Shown: piece by piece, positions 9,801 to 19,094 of the stretch
How the letters are laid out: each line of letters opens with the position of its first letter
How positions within the stretch are numbered: position 1 is the first letter of the stretch
Source of the DNA: Haliea alexandrii
GTDB lineage: Bacteria; Pseudomonadota; Gammaproteobacteria; Pseudomonadales; Halieaceae
Length of the DNA: 64,000 nucleotides
Reading direction: 5' to 3'
Assembly (NCBI RefSeq): GCF_003719295.1
Contig: NZ_RFLW01000001.1
Location: 310,001 to 374,000, forward strand
The notes under the pieces: model-generated
What the model saw: only the letters and a program-made list of their open reading frames with translations
What the model was told of the DNA's origin: nothing
Databases searched by the model: none
Made by a program: the position numbers and the translations under genes

Positions 9801-9899
9801 ACGCAGGCCCAGCCCCGCCAGCATCAATGCCATCACACACACGAACAGGCGCTGGGTGAGGGAAAAGCGAACCAGCTGTTTCAGCATGTCACTCGCCAC
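6819..9899 (-). CDS. czcA: Heavy-metal efflux RND permease (CzcA/HME family)
   Basis: Proton-driven inner-membrane trimeric pump, 1026 residues, exporting metal cations through an adaptor and an outer-membrane channel. Seen: N-terminal TM, LPIDAYPDIAPTQVKV near 38, TM4 motif AIGMLVDSSVVVVEN at 399-413, TDPMG-like LDPMGLNETD near 625, and a symmetric C-terminal TM block. In TM4 the first Asp of the zinc-type signature DFGxxxDGAxxxVEN is Ala399, while Asp405 and Glu412 are kept. The metal is therefore uncertain. Overlaps czcB by 11 bp and DUF3240 by 8 bp: a tight operon. Confidence 0.9.
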   Translation of the reverse strand: MASDMLKQLVRFSLTQRLFVCVMALMLAGLGLRAWLNLPIDAYPDIAPTQVKVILKVPGMTAEEIEQRVTYPLETELLGIPRQAMLRSTTKYAITDITLDFVDGTDIYWARQQVNERLAGILDELPFAVEGGLAPMSTPLSEMFMFTIENPDLSLQDKRQLLEWEIRPALRTVAGVADVNVLGGYARTYQVTPHAVVLSELGLGIAELEAAIVAQNLNAGVGRMLLGNDVLVVRVEGQVHSLEALKDIVVRSGPGGVYRLGDVADVAIGHLARYGAVTRNGEEAVQGLVIALRDSNTGAVVEGVKARLDELAQTLPAGTEINVFYDRARLISTAIGTISSALFQAILLVVAVLTVFLGNLRAALVVSMSLPLAALATFLLMSGTGLTANLMSLGGLVIAIGMLVDSSVVVVENTLSRLNQDTGLPRLHVVYRAAQEVALPVVSGTLIVIIVFSPLLTLSGLEGKLFTPVALTIVYAMLAALALSLTLIPVAASLMLGRQSAGMPRFMLRLQGAYESALERVLLRPLGMLLGIGVLLAVSAVFLLLMGKTFMPVLDEGDLIVQLEKSPSISLPASVELDRQVGAALLAGVPEIRQIVTRTGSDELGLDPMGLNETDVFMELLPPDEWRFASKSQLEAEVRKVLEGFPGMNVGFTQPIQMRVSEMLTGSTGDVTVKVYGEDLMQIANLMQGIARTIPKVEGAVDVQASVTEGGKFLNLEVKPELAAAHGLTVEGLSEYLRSQIEGTVISEVRQGKRRIPVTLAAGSQTVAVPATVADLAARSVALPDGSLATLGDVASLNYAEGPLLIERERGSRFGVVTVNVEGRDVVGFVEELREVLAAEVSLPAGYRLEYGGEFENQQRATRNLLLVVPVALVLILLILFATFGSMALAGIILGNIPFALMGGVISLFLSGEYLSVPASVGLIALLGVAVLNGVVMVSHFQQQRHLPGRLPARICAGASQRLRPVLMTATTAIFGLLPLVFASGPGAEVQRPLAIVVVGGLLTSTVTTLFLLPVLYQYREKRRHD

Positions 9900-10908
9900 C
9901 CAGTCCCATGAGCACGCCCTGTACCGCGGATACTGAGCGGCTCAGCACGGCACGGCCCGCCAGTGGCGTGTCAGAGGTTACAGCGTAATCATCGCCCACC
10001 GGCTGCAACAGCGAGACCGGGGCCAGCTGCAACACACCATCGCCACGCAGCAGTACGTGTGCCTGTTCCTGCCAGGTGAATACCGCCGAGCGCGGCAGCA
10101 AATACGCGTCCTGACGGTAAAGCGGCGTTGCGCTGACTATGCGGTTCAGCTGCACCCCGCAGGATGCGTGTATCGCCTCACTCCAGGCGACCAGGGAAAA
10201 GCCTCGAGCAACACCTTCCAGCTCGTCTATAGCCAGACGACAACCATCGAGCTGTACACCGCTCAAGCGATCGGCATTCTGCATGGGCACCAGCAGCTGC
10301 AGGCGCAGGTCATCCGGCGCCACAAACCCGGCCACATCATCTCCCGCGAGCAATGCCGTTTGACGATGGTCGTATTCTATAAAACCGCTGATGGGCGAGT
10401 GCAGGGTGATGGACTCCACGTCATCCTGCGGAGGGTCCACCAACTCCATGAAGTGACGCATGTGCTCGTATTCCAGCTGCAACGCCAGATAAGTGTCAAC
10501 GATGGCAACCCACTGCTCCTCCGCCAGCGCCTGTTGCTCATAGGAAGCCCGGTTACGCTCATAGCGCGCCTCGGCACTGCGGTAGCGCCGGTGCATAGCC
10601 TCGAACTCAAGCAGGAAGTGGTGGATTTCCGGCCCCTCCAGCACGACGAAGGGTTCCCCGGCGACAACCTGCTCGCCATTGCGTACCAGATAATGCGCTC
10701 GTCGCACGTCCCGCGGCAGCTGAATACTGTACTGGCTGCCCGTGCGGTGCATCACCTGCGCCCGTACAGCAGGCCCCGGCACGTCCGTGACGCCGGTCAC
10801 GGGCGTATAGGCGAGCTGCAGTTCGCCCAGGGCCGACAGCGGCACATCGCTGCTGTAGGCCGCCAGCGGCAACCACACGACGAGCAGCATCCAAACCGGT
10901 TTGATCAT
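9889..10908 (-). CDS. czcB: RND periplasmic adaptor (CzcB-like)
   Basis: Membrane-fusion/adaptor subunit linking the RND pump to the outer-membrane channel. 339 residues with an N-terminal signal sequence ([20 protein letters not shown]). Seen: a lipoyl-like half (LVRNGEQVVAGEPFVVLEGPE near 90), a helical hairpin rich in Glu/Arg (about 115-165), the returning lipoyl half (LHSPISGFIEYDHRQTALLAGDDVAGF), then beta-barrel regions. It is shorter than many CzcB proteins and has no His-rich N-terminal metal domain. ATG at 10908 overlaps the czcC stop by 4 bp. Confidence 0.85.
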   Translation of the reverse strand: MIKPVWMLLVVWLPLAAYSSDVPLSALGELQLAYTPVTGVTDVPGPAVRAQVMHRTGSQYSIQLPRDVRRAHYLVRNGEQVVAGEPFVVLEGPEIHHFLLEFEAMHRRYRSAEARYERNRASYEQQALAEEQWVAIVDTYLALQLEYEHMRHFMELVDPPQDDVESITLHSPISGFIEYDHRQTALLAGDDVAGFVAPDDLRLQLLVPMQNADRLSGVQLDGCRLAIDELEGVARGFSLVAWSEAIHASCGVQLNRIVSATPLYRQDAYLLPRSAVFTWQEQAHVLLRGDGVLQLAPVSLLQPVGDDYAVTSDTPLAGRAVLSRSVSAVQGVLMGLGGE

Positions 10909-12131
10909 AAAGCTAATCCCGCTGTTTGCCGCAGACGTGCGGCATTATGCTCTATTTCGGCGTCTATCAGGGCCGCTTCGCTGCGTCGCTCAAGCACCTC
11001 CAGCAAGCGGCGGATAACCAGCTCCACTTCCATTTCGCTGCTAGAGCGCAACGTCAGCAGCTGCGCCTCGATGCGCTGGCCGATACGCGCAGACTGCAGC
11101 AGCAGTTCACGGCGCTCGCGCAACCGCTGAGCTTCGGCTGAGAGCGTTATCCACTGCGTGCGGATGCCGGTGCGCAGGCTGTCCCGCTGCAGGCTGAAAT
11201 CGCGACTGAGCGATGCTCGCTGAACTTCAATGGCTCGGCTGCTGACCCCGAAAAAGGTCAACGGCAGGTCGACAGCCACACCGTATTGATTCTCTGCGGG
11301 TCCCGGTCCATTCAGGCTGCGCGCTGTGAGGGCCAGGTTCCAGTCGGCAGCTGCCGGATCTGCCAACGCGATGAGTGCCTGCTGTTGATCGCGGCCCAGT
11401 TCCAGCAAGGCCAGCTGGGGGTGCTGAGTGTAATCGGGCTCGGCGGGCAGGGATGCGGTTTCCGCAATCTGCCTGGGTAGCGCCGGCAAACCCGTGAGGG
11501 CTGAAAAGCTGGCCTGAGCGGCGCGTCTCCTGGCCACGCCGTCGGCCACCCTCAGTTCGGCATCGAGCCTTTCCTGGGTGAGCAATAATGCGGCATAGCC
11601 CGGTATGGCGCCGGCGTCTGCCTGCAACGCGGCGCGCTGCTCCAGCTCCAGTATCAGTGCCGCGCGCGCACGCGATTGCTCCAGCTGCAGCGTCGCCAAC
11701 CGATGTTCCCACACTGCATCGCGAATCAACCCGGAAAAAAACCAGGCCCGATAACGCTGCTGCATCTGTTGCAGGCTCTGCTGCAACGCCCCGAGATCCG
11801 CGTCAACATCGCGGCGCAGGGATGATTTGAAAGGCAGGTTCAATGCGATTTCGGTTTCATCCGTGCCCAATCGCTGGTCACTTTGCAAGCGGCTGGCAGA
11901 CAACGACGGCAGCGCCGCCAACATGCCATCGTCACCCGCATCCGCTCCCACCACCTCAGCGCCATACCCGTGGTAGCTCAACGTCGTACGCAGCACCTCG
12001 CTCAATTCGAGGTCGCTGGCGAGCTGTGCCTGGGCAGGTACCGCACACCCGAGGCCACAGCAAACGAGGATAACCCTTACACCCTGACGCATGCCTCCCT
12101 GCCTCACAAATCGACCCTTCTTGTCTTCCAT
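10905..12131 (-). CDS. czcC: TolC-family outer-membrane efflux protein (CzcC-like)
   Basis: Outer-membrane channel of the metal efflux pump, 408 residues. A signal peptide ends near ...[10 protein letters not shown]; two TolC-type helical repeats with Leu/Gln/Arg-rich coiled coil follow. The ATG at 12131 is chosen because GGAGG lies 7 nt upstream; a start 8 codons earlier lacks a site, and an internal Met at 12092 is also possible. First gene of the four-gene operon czcC-czcB-czcA-DUF3240. Its promoter shares the 191-bp gap with ilvD; no regulator gene adjoins. Confidence 0.85.
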   Translation of the reverse strand: MEDKKGRFVRQGGMRQGVRVILVCCGLGCAVPAQAQLASDLELSEVLRTTLSYHGYGAEVVGADAGDDGMLAALPSLSASRLQSDQRLGTDETEIALNLPFKSSLRRDVDADLGALQQSLQQMQQRYRAWFFSGLIRDAVWEHRLATLQLEQSRARAALILELEQRAALQADAGAIPGYAALLLTQERLDAELRVADGVARRRAAQASFSALTGLPALPRQIAETASLPAEPDYTQHPQLALLELGRDQQQALIALADPAAADWNLALTARSLNGPGPAENQYGVAVDLPLTFFGVSSRAIEVQRASLSRDFSLQRDSLRTGIRTQWITLSAEAQRLRERRELLLQSARIGQRIEAQLLTLRSSSEMEVELVIRRLLEVLERRSEAALIDAEIEHNAARLRQTAGLAL

Positions 12132-12253
12132 TGAAACACCTCCGCGGGGAAACATCCTTGCGGCATATCATGGTCTCTGCTGCCCGGTTACCTGCCATGT
12201 TTACGAAAACACCGCGCGGACGCAATGCACACTGTCCCCGACACGGCGATTTT

Positions 12254-12265
12254 TGCTATTCTGCC
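12254..12265 (+). promoter_or_regulatory. Extended -10 promoter element of ilvD
   Basis: TGCTATTCTGCC contains TGn followed by TATTCT, an extended -10 without a clear -35. It predicts a leader of about 54 nt before ilvD. The same 12-mer occurs upstream of the alanine symporter gene at 21215. Confidence 0.4.
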
Positions 12266-12322
12266 ACGCTTGCCAGCGCTGCTTCGGCGGCACACCTGTT
12301 GACTGAATACACCGAGACCTCC

Positions 12323-14167
12323 ATGCCCGATTACCGCTCGAAAACCTCCACCCACGGCCGCAACATGGCGGGTGCCCGCGCACTGTGGCGCGCCACCGGC
12401 ATGCAGGACGGCGACTTCGGCAAGCCCATTATTGCCGTGGTCAACTCCTTCACCCAGTTCGTGCCAGGCCATGTGCACCTGAAAGACCTGGGGCAACTGG
12501 TGGCTCGGGAAATTGAAGCGGCGGGCGGTGTGGCCAAGGAATTCAACACCATTGCGGTGGATGACGGTATTGCCATGGGCCACGACGGCATGCTTTACAG
12601 TCTGCCCAGCCGCGACATCATCTCCGATTCCGTGGAATACATGGTCAACGCGCACTGCGCAGATGCCATGGTGTGCATTTCCAACTGCGACAAGATCACT
12701 CCCGGCATGCTGAACGCGGCCATGCGCCTCAACATCCCGGTGGTGTTTGTCTCCGGCGGCCCCATGGAAGCGGGCAAGACCAAGCTTTCCGAGCATAAGC
12801 TGGACCTGATCGACGCCATGGTCATCGCCGCCGACAACGACGCGACGGACGAGCAGGTGGCGGAGTACGAGCGCTCCGCCTGCCCCACTTGTGGCTCCTG
12901 TTCCGGCATGTTCACGGCGAATTCCATGAACTGCCTGACCGAGGCCCTGGGCCTCAGTCTGCCGGGCAACGGCTCCACACTGGCCACGCACGCCGACCGC
13001 GAGCAGCTGTTCCGTCGCGCAGGCCGCGTGGTCGTGGAGCTGTGTCGGCGGTACTACCAGCAGGACGACGCCAGTGTGTTGCCGCGCAACATCGCCAGCT
13101 TCAAGGCTTTCGAAAACGCCATGAGCCTGGATATCGCCATGGGCGGCTCCACCAATACCATTCTGCATTTGCTGGCAGCCGCGGAAGAAGCCGAACTCGA
13201 CTTCACCATGCAGGATATCGACCGCCTGTCGCGCCGTGTGCCGCAGCTGTGCAAGGTGGCGCCGAACACGCCTCTCTACCACATGGAAGACGTGCACCGC
13301 GCCGGCGGCATCATGGCCATTCTGGGCGAACTGGACCGCGCCGGCCTGCTGCATCGGGACTGCCCCACTGTCCACAGCCCCAGCCTCGGTGATGCGCTGG
13401 ACAGCTGGGATATCGTGCGCAGCAACGACGCAGCCGTACACGCGTTCTACAAGGCTGGCCCCGCGGGCATCCCCACCCAGGTGGCATTCAGCCAGAGCAC
13501 GCGCTGGCCAAGCCTCGACCTCGACCGCGAGGGTGGCTGCATTCGCAATATCGCGCACGCCTTCTCGCTCGAAGGTGGCCTCGCTGTGCTGTTCGGCAAC
13601 ATCGCCGAGAATGGTTGCGTCGTGAAGACCTCCGGCGTGGATGACAGCATTCTCGTTTTCTCCGGCCCCGCCTACATTTGCGAAAGCCAGGAAGGCGCGG
13701 TCGAGGACATTCTCGGCGATAAGGTGCAGGCCGGCGATGTGGTGATCATCCGCTACGAGGGCCCGCGGGGCGGGCCGGGTATGCAGGAAATGCTCTACCC
13801 CACCAGCTACCTGAAATCGAAAGGCCTGGGCAAGGCCTGTGCCCTGCTCACGGACGGGCGCTTCTCAGGCGGCACCTCGGGGCTGTCGATCGGCCATGCT
13901 TCGCCGGAAGCAGCGTCTGGTGGTGCCATCGCACTGGTCGAGCCGGGTGATATCATCGATATCAACATCCCCGAGCGCAGCATCAACGTGCGCCTGAGTG
14001 ATGCGGAGCTCGCCACCCGACGCGCGGCCATGGACGCTCGCGGCAAGGAGGGCTGGAAGCCCGCTCACGCCAGGCCGCGCAAGGTCAGCCCGGCATTGAA
14101 GGTGTATGCGAGCATGGTCACCAGTGCCGACCGCGGCGCTGTCCGCGACCTGTCCCTGCTCGACTGA
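12323..14167 (+). CDS. ilvD: Dihydroxy-acid dehydratase
   Basis: Iron-sulfur dehydratase of valine, isoleucine and pantothenate synthesis, converting 2,3-dihydroxy acids to 2-keto acids; cytoplasmic. 614 residues from the ATG at 12323 (E. coli 616). Seen: start [20 protein letters not shown], cluster cysteines in [10 protein letters not shown] and [19 protein letters not shown], and C-terminal [14 protein letters not shown]. The frame is open 64 codons upstream but that stretch overlaps the czc promoter region and does not look like IlvD. It is monocistronic or joined with the FkbM gene 34 bp downstream. Confidence 0.95.
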   Translation: MPDYRSKTSTHGRNMAGARALWRATGMQDGDFGKPIIAVVNSFTQFVPGHVHLKDLGQLVAREIEAAGGVAKEFNTIAVDDGIAMGHDGMLYSLPSRDIISDSVEYMVNAHCADAMVCISNCDKITPGMLNAAMRLNIPVVFVSGGPMEAGKTKLSEHKLDLIDAMVIAADNDATDEQVAEYERSACPTCGSCSGMFTANSMNCLTEALGLSLPGNGSTLATHADREQLFRRAGRVVVELCRRYYQQDDASVLPRNIASFKAFENAMSLDIAMGGSTNTILHLLAAAEEAELDFTMQDIDRLSRRVPQLCKVAPNTPLYHMEDVHRAGGIMAILGELDRAGLLHRDCPTVHSPSLGDALDSWDIVRSNDAAVHAFYKAGPAGIPTQVAFSQSTRWPSLDLDREGGCIRNIAHAFSLEGGLAVLFGNIAENGCVVKTSGVDDSILVFSGPAYICESQEGAVEDILGDKVQAGDVVIIRYEGPRGGPGMQEMLYPTSYLKSKGLGKACALLTDGRFSGGTSGLSIGHASPEAASGGAIALVEPGDIIDINIPERSINVRLSDAELATRRAAMDARGKEGWKPAHARPRKVSPALKVYASMVTSADRGAVRDLSLLD

Positions 14168-14201
14168 CATACAGACACTGCCTGCGGGAGTCGAAGCGAC
14201 A

Positions 14202-14888
14202 ATGAACCCCTTCAAGATTCTCAGCGCCATCAGCTCGGGCAGTTTCAAAGGCCACTTCGGCCAGTACGGCGAAGATGTCATTGTGCGCAAGCTGGTGAAG
14301 CCCAATCGGGGGCCCGGGCGCTATCTCGATCTGGGTGCATTTCACCCGTTCCGCTTTTCCAACACCGCCTACCTGTGGATGTGCGGCTGGCAGGGCGTGA
14401 ACGTGGACGCCAATGCCAACAGCATTCGCCTTTTTGACCGGGTGCGCCGCGGCGACAAAAACATCTGTGCCGCCGTGGTCAGCGAAGCGGAGATCGCCAG
14501 CGGCCTGACCGAGGTGAACCTGATGCTGCCCCAGGTGACCAAGACACGCGACGGTATCAGTGCGCTGGGATCCATCAGCAGCGACCGGGCAGAACTCAAG
14601 GCACTGGTGCGGGCCGTGCCGGTACCCACCTTGAGCGTCAACGGCATCCTGGCCGAGAATAGCGGTGAGGATATTCGCTATATCAACATCGATATCGAAG
14701 GCTACGATGAAAAAATCGCCTGCGATATCGATCTGGCACGCTTCCGTCCAGAGGTCATCTCCGTGGAAGAGTACGGCCCCAATCTGGCGGCACTGGTCAA
14801 CAGCGTGGTCTGCCAGCACCTGCAGGCGCATGACTACCAGCTGTTCGCCCGCGCCGGCTATACGTCTATTTACGTGCGCGAGGGTTGA
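14202..14888 (+). CDS. FkbM-family SAM-dependent methyltransferase
   Basis: 228-residue putative O-methyltransferase, cytoplasmic. Seen: SAM-binding YLDLGAFHPFRFSNT near residue 46, WQGVNVDANAN near 70, and the FkbM-type acidic motif YINIDIEGYDE near 165 with VISVEEYG after it. FkbM enzymes methylate hydroxyls on sugars, polyketides or other small molecules; the substrate cannot be told here since no glycan or secondary-metabolite genes adjoin. ATG at 14202 is preceded by GGGAG about 12 nt away; the upstream extension overlaps ilvD and was rejected. Confidence 0.8.
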   Translation: MNPFKILSAISSGSFKGHFGQYGEDVIVRKLVKPNRGPGRYLDLGAFHPFRFSNTAYLWMCGWQGVNVDANANSIRLFDRVRRGDKNICAAVVSEAEIASGLTEVNLMLPQVTKTRDGISALGSISSDRAELKALVRAVPVPTLSVNGILAENSGEDIRYINIDIEGYDEKIACDIDLARFRPEVISVEEYGPNLAALVNSVVCQHLQAHDYQLFARAGYTSIYVREG

Positions 14889-14903
14889 GCCACCGCGCCG
14901 GCA

Positions 14904-15656
14904 TCAATCGCGCGGCTCACGGGAAAACACCTTCTGGCCGGAGAACATCGCCGATATCAAGCCGTTGCGCTCACGCAGCTCGGTGATGACCACGGCGGCG
15001 ATGTGCAGCGGGATGGCGAACAGCAAGCCCCAGAAACCCAGCTCATGCAACTCGATGAAGGGCTTGCGGAAATCACGCATGGCCGCGTAGGCCTCGGCAT
15101 CGAGCAGGGCGGTTTGCGCCGGCTTCAGGCCCGCGAGTTGTTCGCCGCTGGCACCCGCAGCCGCCACCCACTCCAGGAACAGATGGCCAAAGGGCGGGAA
15201 ATACAGGTCAGTGCCCGCCAGCACCAGCCCGGTGACACATTGATTAACCAGCAACAGCAGCATGGCGGCGACCATGAGCCGCCCGGCCGGGTTGTGCCCG
15301 CGGTAGGCCGGTGGGTCGCCGGCTCGCACACCGCGCAGGTAACCCAAAAGCGCCCGCCCGTAGCCGCGTCCACCCGGGAGCACAGCCGACCAGCGCGCAT
15401 AGCGGTTGCCGACAAAGCCCCAGGCAATGCGCCAGAGCAAATTGACAGCAAACACATAACCGATCCAGACGTGCACGGTTTTCAACGTCACCTTGCCCTC
15501 GCCACTGACGCCCAGCGCACCGGCGTTGAGGATGACCACGCCCACGCCGAGCAGACCGACGATGCAGAGCACGTTGAGCCAGTGGAACCAGCGGGTGGTG
15601 ACATCCCAGACCGGGTACGCCCTGACCTCCTCCCGTTTTGCGTGTTCTTCGCTCAT
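14904..15656 (-). CDS. Cytochrome b561/Ni-Fe-hydrogenase-type cytochrome b
   Basis: Integral-membrane di-haem b electron carrier of the cytochrome b/b6 domain family, 250 residues. Seen: VWDVTTRWFHWLN near residue 17 (haem His), KTVHVWIGYVFAVNLLWR near 60, two further spans (VAAMLLLLVNQCVTG and FIELHELGFWGLLFAIPLHIAAV) carrying His ligands. ATG at 15656 follows AGGA by 8 nt. Such proteins accept electrons from partner dehydrogenases or c-type cytochromes; no partner adjoins, so the donor is unknown. It lies 15 bp from the convergent FkbM gene. Confidence 0.82.
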   Translation of the reverse strand: MSEEHAKREEVRAYPVWDVTTRWFHWLNVLCIVGLLGVGVVILNAGALGVSGEGKVTLKTVHVWIGYVFAVNLLWRIAWGFVGNRYARWSAVLPGGRGYGRALLGYLRGVRAGDPPAYRGHNPAGRLMVAAMLLLLVNQCVTGLVLAGTDLYFPPFGHLFLEWVAAAGASGEQLAGLKPAQTALLDAEAYAAMRDFRKPFIELHELGFWGLLFAIPLHIAAVVITELRERNGLISAMFSGQKVFSREPRD

Positions 15657-15741
15657 AAGTAGCATCCTGACAGGCCTGTAGGGCTTATCGTGTGCACTCC
15701 CAGTCTGAAGATTTCCTTAACGCGGACGGGTGTCCTGCCCG

Positions 15742-18180
15742 TTAATCCGGCACCAGGCGGGTTTCCGTACGCGCATGGGCCCTCACCTGCGCCGGACTGA
15801 ACCACCAGGGCCTGCGCTCACCGTCCGCCCAGAGCTGGGCCTGATCGTTCTGGTGACGCTGGAAGTGCCGCTCGACCACGCCACCGGCCAGTATTGCTTC
15901 GACCTTGTCCGGGTCGGCAAAATCCACCACCAGCTTCATTGACGCGAAAAAGACCGCAGCAAAGGGCTTTTCGAACGCGTAAATACCGCGGTTGAGCGTT
16001 TCGCCGCTGCCACTGCGCTGAATTTGGAAACTGCCGGCCAGTCCACTGCCGAACCCACTGGGGCGCAACGGACTAACGAAGCGCAGGGTATGTGCGGTGC
16101 CCCAACGCCAGGCGGCGGGATCACTGCCCTGCTGTTCCTCCAGCAGCGCGCGGGCGCGGGGGGCCGCCGCGCGAATAACATCCTCCAGCGATTCGCGCTG
16201 CGCAGCCGTGCCGCGGTCATCAAACCAGTGTGCGTCTGGGGTTGCCAGCAGGGCTTCGAAACGCTGCTGCCAGAAATACCAGGTGCCAAGCATTTTTGCC
16301 GCCAGTTCCTTGCCCAGCTCGTCGGTGAAGGTGCCCAGGGCAATTTCCCGATACAGCGCCTGGTAGATCAGTGGTGCCGGGCTGTCGGCTCGGTCGACGC
16401 CGTCCCAGCTGGACAGCAATGTGTGCAGATCAGCCTGCGCCGGCTCGTTGGCCAGCGCATCGAGGATATGCGGGAGCAGGGTATCGCTCTGCAGGTTGCG
16501 GTCATCCGCCATCAGCGCCCAGTGGTCAGCCACTGTCATCTGGCTCGCCTGGTTGAGTACCTGGCCCATGCGACGATAGCGGTAATCCGGTGAGACATAG
16601 TTGGTGTAATACCAGGGGAAATCGGCTGGCCGGGTATCGTGGTTGGCCGTACCTACCCAGCCGTCTACCGGGTTGAACGCCCCGGGCATGCGCGCCTTGG
16701 GAATCCAGCCAACCCAGTCGTCGCTGCCATCGGCGGGCACCGCGCGCGGCAGGCTGCCATCGCCGCCGGCGCGCAGGGGCAGTGCCCCCGATGCCCGGTG
16801 CCCGATATTGCCCTGGTCGTCGGCGAACACGAAATTGAACATCATCAGGTCGATATCCTGCACGCGAGCATCAAACGCCTGTGCATCCGGCGCATCGAGC
16901 AGGCCCTCAATACCCAGCTGTGGCGCGTGCTTTTCCCAGGCCGTGGTACGCAGTACCAGCACCCTGTCACCCCCTGAACCCAGGCCCTGATGGTCGCTGA
17001 TCACCGGGCCGCGCGTGGTGTAGCGCACAATCAGAGGGTGTTCGCGCATGCCGCCCGGGGCGTCGCCATCCTTGACGGTAATCCGCTGCTCACTGCGCCG
17101 GAACGGCAGGCTCCGGCCACCCTCCAGGTAGTGCTCCGGATTCTCGGGGTCCAGCGTCTCGACATACACGTCCTGCACATCACCGTAGGCATTGGTAACG
17201 CCAAAGGCGACATGTTCGGTGCGCCCCAGCAGCAGGCCGGGCAAGCCAGGCAGGGTGGCACCCACAGCCTGGATACCCGGTGCAAACAGGCCCACCGGGT
17301 GAAACATGCCGGGCAGGATACGGTTATCCAGGTGCGGATCGTTGGCCAGCATGGCGTGGCCCGATGCGCTGCGTGCCGCGCTGATCGCCCAGTTGTTGGA
17401 GCCGATGCCACCGTTGCGGGGCGGCTCCGGCGCAAACAGCAACTGGACGCTGCCAAGACCGTGCGCAGCGCCGGTTGGTGTGGGCGCGGCAGCGATATCG
17501 CCGGGGCTGCCCTGCTCACCGTCGGTTGCGGGTGCGCTGCGGTTGCGATTGCGCATTAACGGCATCAGCTCTGCCGCCCGTTCCGCACCCAGCTGATCCG
17601 CCAGTTGCTGGGCGAGCATTTCCGCCTTGAAATTGGTGGCGTGGGTGTAGTGGACAAAGTGAATCAGCCCTACCAGGTCCGCCAGCTCCCAGGGGCGCGC
17701 TTCCAGCCCGATGACACCCAGCTCCAGCGGGTGGTCACCGGCGTGCGCATCGACATAGGCATTCACCCCGTCCACGTAGGGCTGCAACCAGGCGCGGCTG
17801 GTTGCACTCAATTGCTCCGTGTGGCGCCGACTGTTGTGCTCAATGCCCAGCACGCGCATGCGAATATCGCTGGCGAGGCCCGCTTCGCCGATGCTCGCTG
17901 CCAGATGCCCCTGCCAGGTGGCGCGGAACAGCTCCATCTGAAACAGGCGGTGCTGAGCCGTGACAAAGCCCTGGGCACGCAACAAATCCGGCGTGTTTTG
18001 GGCAAAAATGTAGGGAATACCCAGCTCATCGCGCAGCACAGTGACGGGGGCGCTGAGACCCGGCAAAGCCAGATCAACTCCCTGGGCCGGCACCGCAGAG
18101 GAGCTCACCTGGAACCACACAGCCCCGGCCGCAATAACACCGGCAAAACCCAGCGCCAGCAGGATTCGTCGCAATAACAT
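15742..18180 (-). CDS. Penicillin-acylase-family hydrolase (Ntn amidase)
   Basis: Periplasmic/exported N-terminal-nucleophile amidase, 812 residues, hydrolysing N-acyl or peptide-like amides. Seen: an N-terminal hydrophobic signal/anchor (ILLALGFAGVIAAGAVW), an alpha-domain with FVTAQHRLFQMELFR near 72, a linker around 210-255 that is likely cleaved, then GSNNWAIS with the predicted nucleophile Ser261, and NDPHLDNRILP. The family includes penicillin, cephalosporin and acyl-homoserine-lactone acylases; the substrate is not decided by sequence alone. Start ATG 18180; the 108-codon upstream extension runs over the preceding gene. Last gene of a five-gene operon. Confidence 0.88.
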   Translation of the reverse strand: MLLRRILLALGFAGVIAAGAVWFQVSSSAVPAQGVDLALPGLSAPVTVLRDELGIPYIFAQNTPDLLRAQGFVTAQHRLFQMELFRATWQGHLAASIGEAGLASDIRMRVLGIEHNSRRHTEQLSATSRAWLQPYVDGVNAYVDAHAGDHPLELGVIGLEARPWELADLVGLIHFVHYTHATNFKAEMLAQQLADQLGAERAAELMPLMRNRNRSAPATDGEQGSPGDIAAAPTPTGAAHGLGSVQLLFAPEPPRNGGIGSNNWAISAARSASGHAMLANDPHLDNRILPGMFHPVGLFAPGIQAVGATLPGLPGLLLGRTEHVAFGVTNAYGDVQDVYVETLDPENPEHYLEGGRSLPFRRSEQRITVKDGDAPGGMREHPLIVRYTTRGPVISDHQGLGSGGDRVLVLRTTAWEKHAPQLGIEGLLDAPDAQAFDARVQDIDLMMFNFVFADDQGNIGHRASGALPLRAGGDGSLPRAVPADGSDDWVGWIPKARMPGAFNPVDGWVGTANHDTRPADFPWYYTNYVSPDYRYRRMGQVLNQASQMTVADHWALMADDRNLQSDTLLPHILDALANEPAQADLHTLLSSWDGVDRADSPAPLIYQALYREIALGTFTDELGKELAAKMLGTWYFWQQRFEALLATPDAHWFDDRGTAAQRESLEDVIRAAAPRARALLEEQQGSDPAAWRWGTAHTLRFVSPLRPSGFGSGLAGSFQIQRSGSGETLNRGIYAFEKPFAAVFFASMKLVVDFADPDKVEAILAGGVVERHFQRHQNDQAQLWADGERRPWWFSPAQVRAHARTETRLVPD

Positions 18181-18191
18181 GAAAAATCTCC

Positions 18192-19094
18192 TCAAGCCTC
18201 GTCGGCGGTCGTCGCTACCTGGCTGCCCTTGGCAGGGCCCTGCTCTACCAGTGCGACCAGGTCTTCGCGCAACTTGCCAAGCTCTCGACGCAAATGGGCA
18301 TCCTGGCGCTCGGTGCGCGAATTCACCAAATCGATTACTGCAAGCTGGATCACCTCCGTGTTCGCGTCCCAGATTGTGCGGTACTCGATGGAAACACTCT
18401 GCCGACGCTGCGCCACAGCCTGACGCAGTGATGTCTGCCAGTCGTGTTCGCGCTGCAGCAACATATCGAGGCGGTCCAGCCAGGCGGCACGCTCGGCCAA
18501 CCACACGCTATCCGAACGACGCAGGTTTGCGCAGGCCACCGCAAGGCGCGTTTTCTGCTCAGTCTGCAGGCGGCCCAGATAGCGGCGCAGGTTGTCTTGC
18601 AGGCGTTCACAGGCATCGTCGCGGTAGTGCGCGTCATCGCGCTCCAGGTATTTTTCCTCGTACTCCGCCTGCTGCTCGCGCAGCGCCAGCATGAATTCCT
18701 GCACCTGTTCTTCCCGCAAGGCATCACCCAGCACCAGCATCCAGTCCAGCGCCCGGTGCTGCAGCCGGTCCAGCGCCTGCTCGGCCTCCAAGGTCAGTGC
18801 CGTAAGCTGGTCCCGGGTCACTGGTTGTTCCAGGCTGCGCTCAGCTCGCTCCAGCAGCTCGAGATAGCGGGGCAGTTCGTCCTGCCGGTGCCAGGCGAGA
18901 AACGGCTGCAGTTCATTTTCCAGCAGCGCATCCTGGCTGCGGTCAAGACTGACATAATCGCCCAGATACCAGGGTACAAAGAAATCCAGCCGGTTGTAGA
19001 AGAACTGCGTGCTACTGCAGCCTGCAAGCAAGGTGAGCAGCAGGCATGCAACCAGCGTACGCGACATCCTCGGCCGCAGCGCCAAAGGTTTCAC
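18192..19094 (-). CDS. DUF6279 family lipoprotein
   Basis: About 300-residue predicted lipoprotein with lipobox LLAGC near residue 26 followed by SSTQFFYNRLDFFVPWYLGDYV. The remainder is highly charged and helical, rich in Arg, Glu and Gln, probably coiled coil. It matches the DUF6279 lipoprotein family as I recall it; no function is known. The GTG start at 19094 overlaps the VOC stop (GTGA), suggesting translational coupling; ATG 19067 is the alternative. It is 11 bp from the acylase gene. Confidence 0.7.
   Translation of the reverse strand: MKPLALRPRMSRTLVACLLLTLLAGCSSTQFFYNRLDFFVPWYLGDYVSLDRSQDALLENELQPFLAWHRQDELPRYLELLERAERSLEQPVTRDQLTALTLEAEQALDRLQHRALDWMLVLGDALREEQVQEFMLALREQQAEYEEKYLERDDAHYRDDACERLQDNLRRYLGRLQTEQKTRLAVACANLRRSDSVWLAERAAWLDRLDMLLQREHDWQTSLRQAVAQRRQSVSIEYRTIWDANTEVIQLAVIDLVNSRTERQDAHLRRELGKLREDLVALVEQGPAKGSQVATTADEA

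Noticed and set aside
7722-9911. Long plus-strand frames antisense to czcA
   Set aside because: Shadow frames of a conserved pump; no ribosome site or family pattern.
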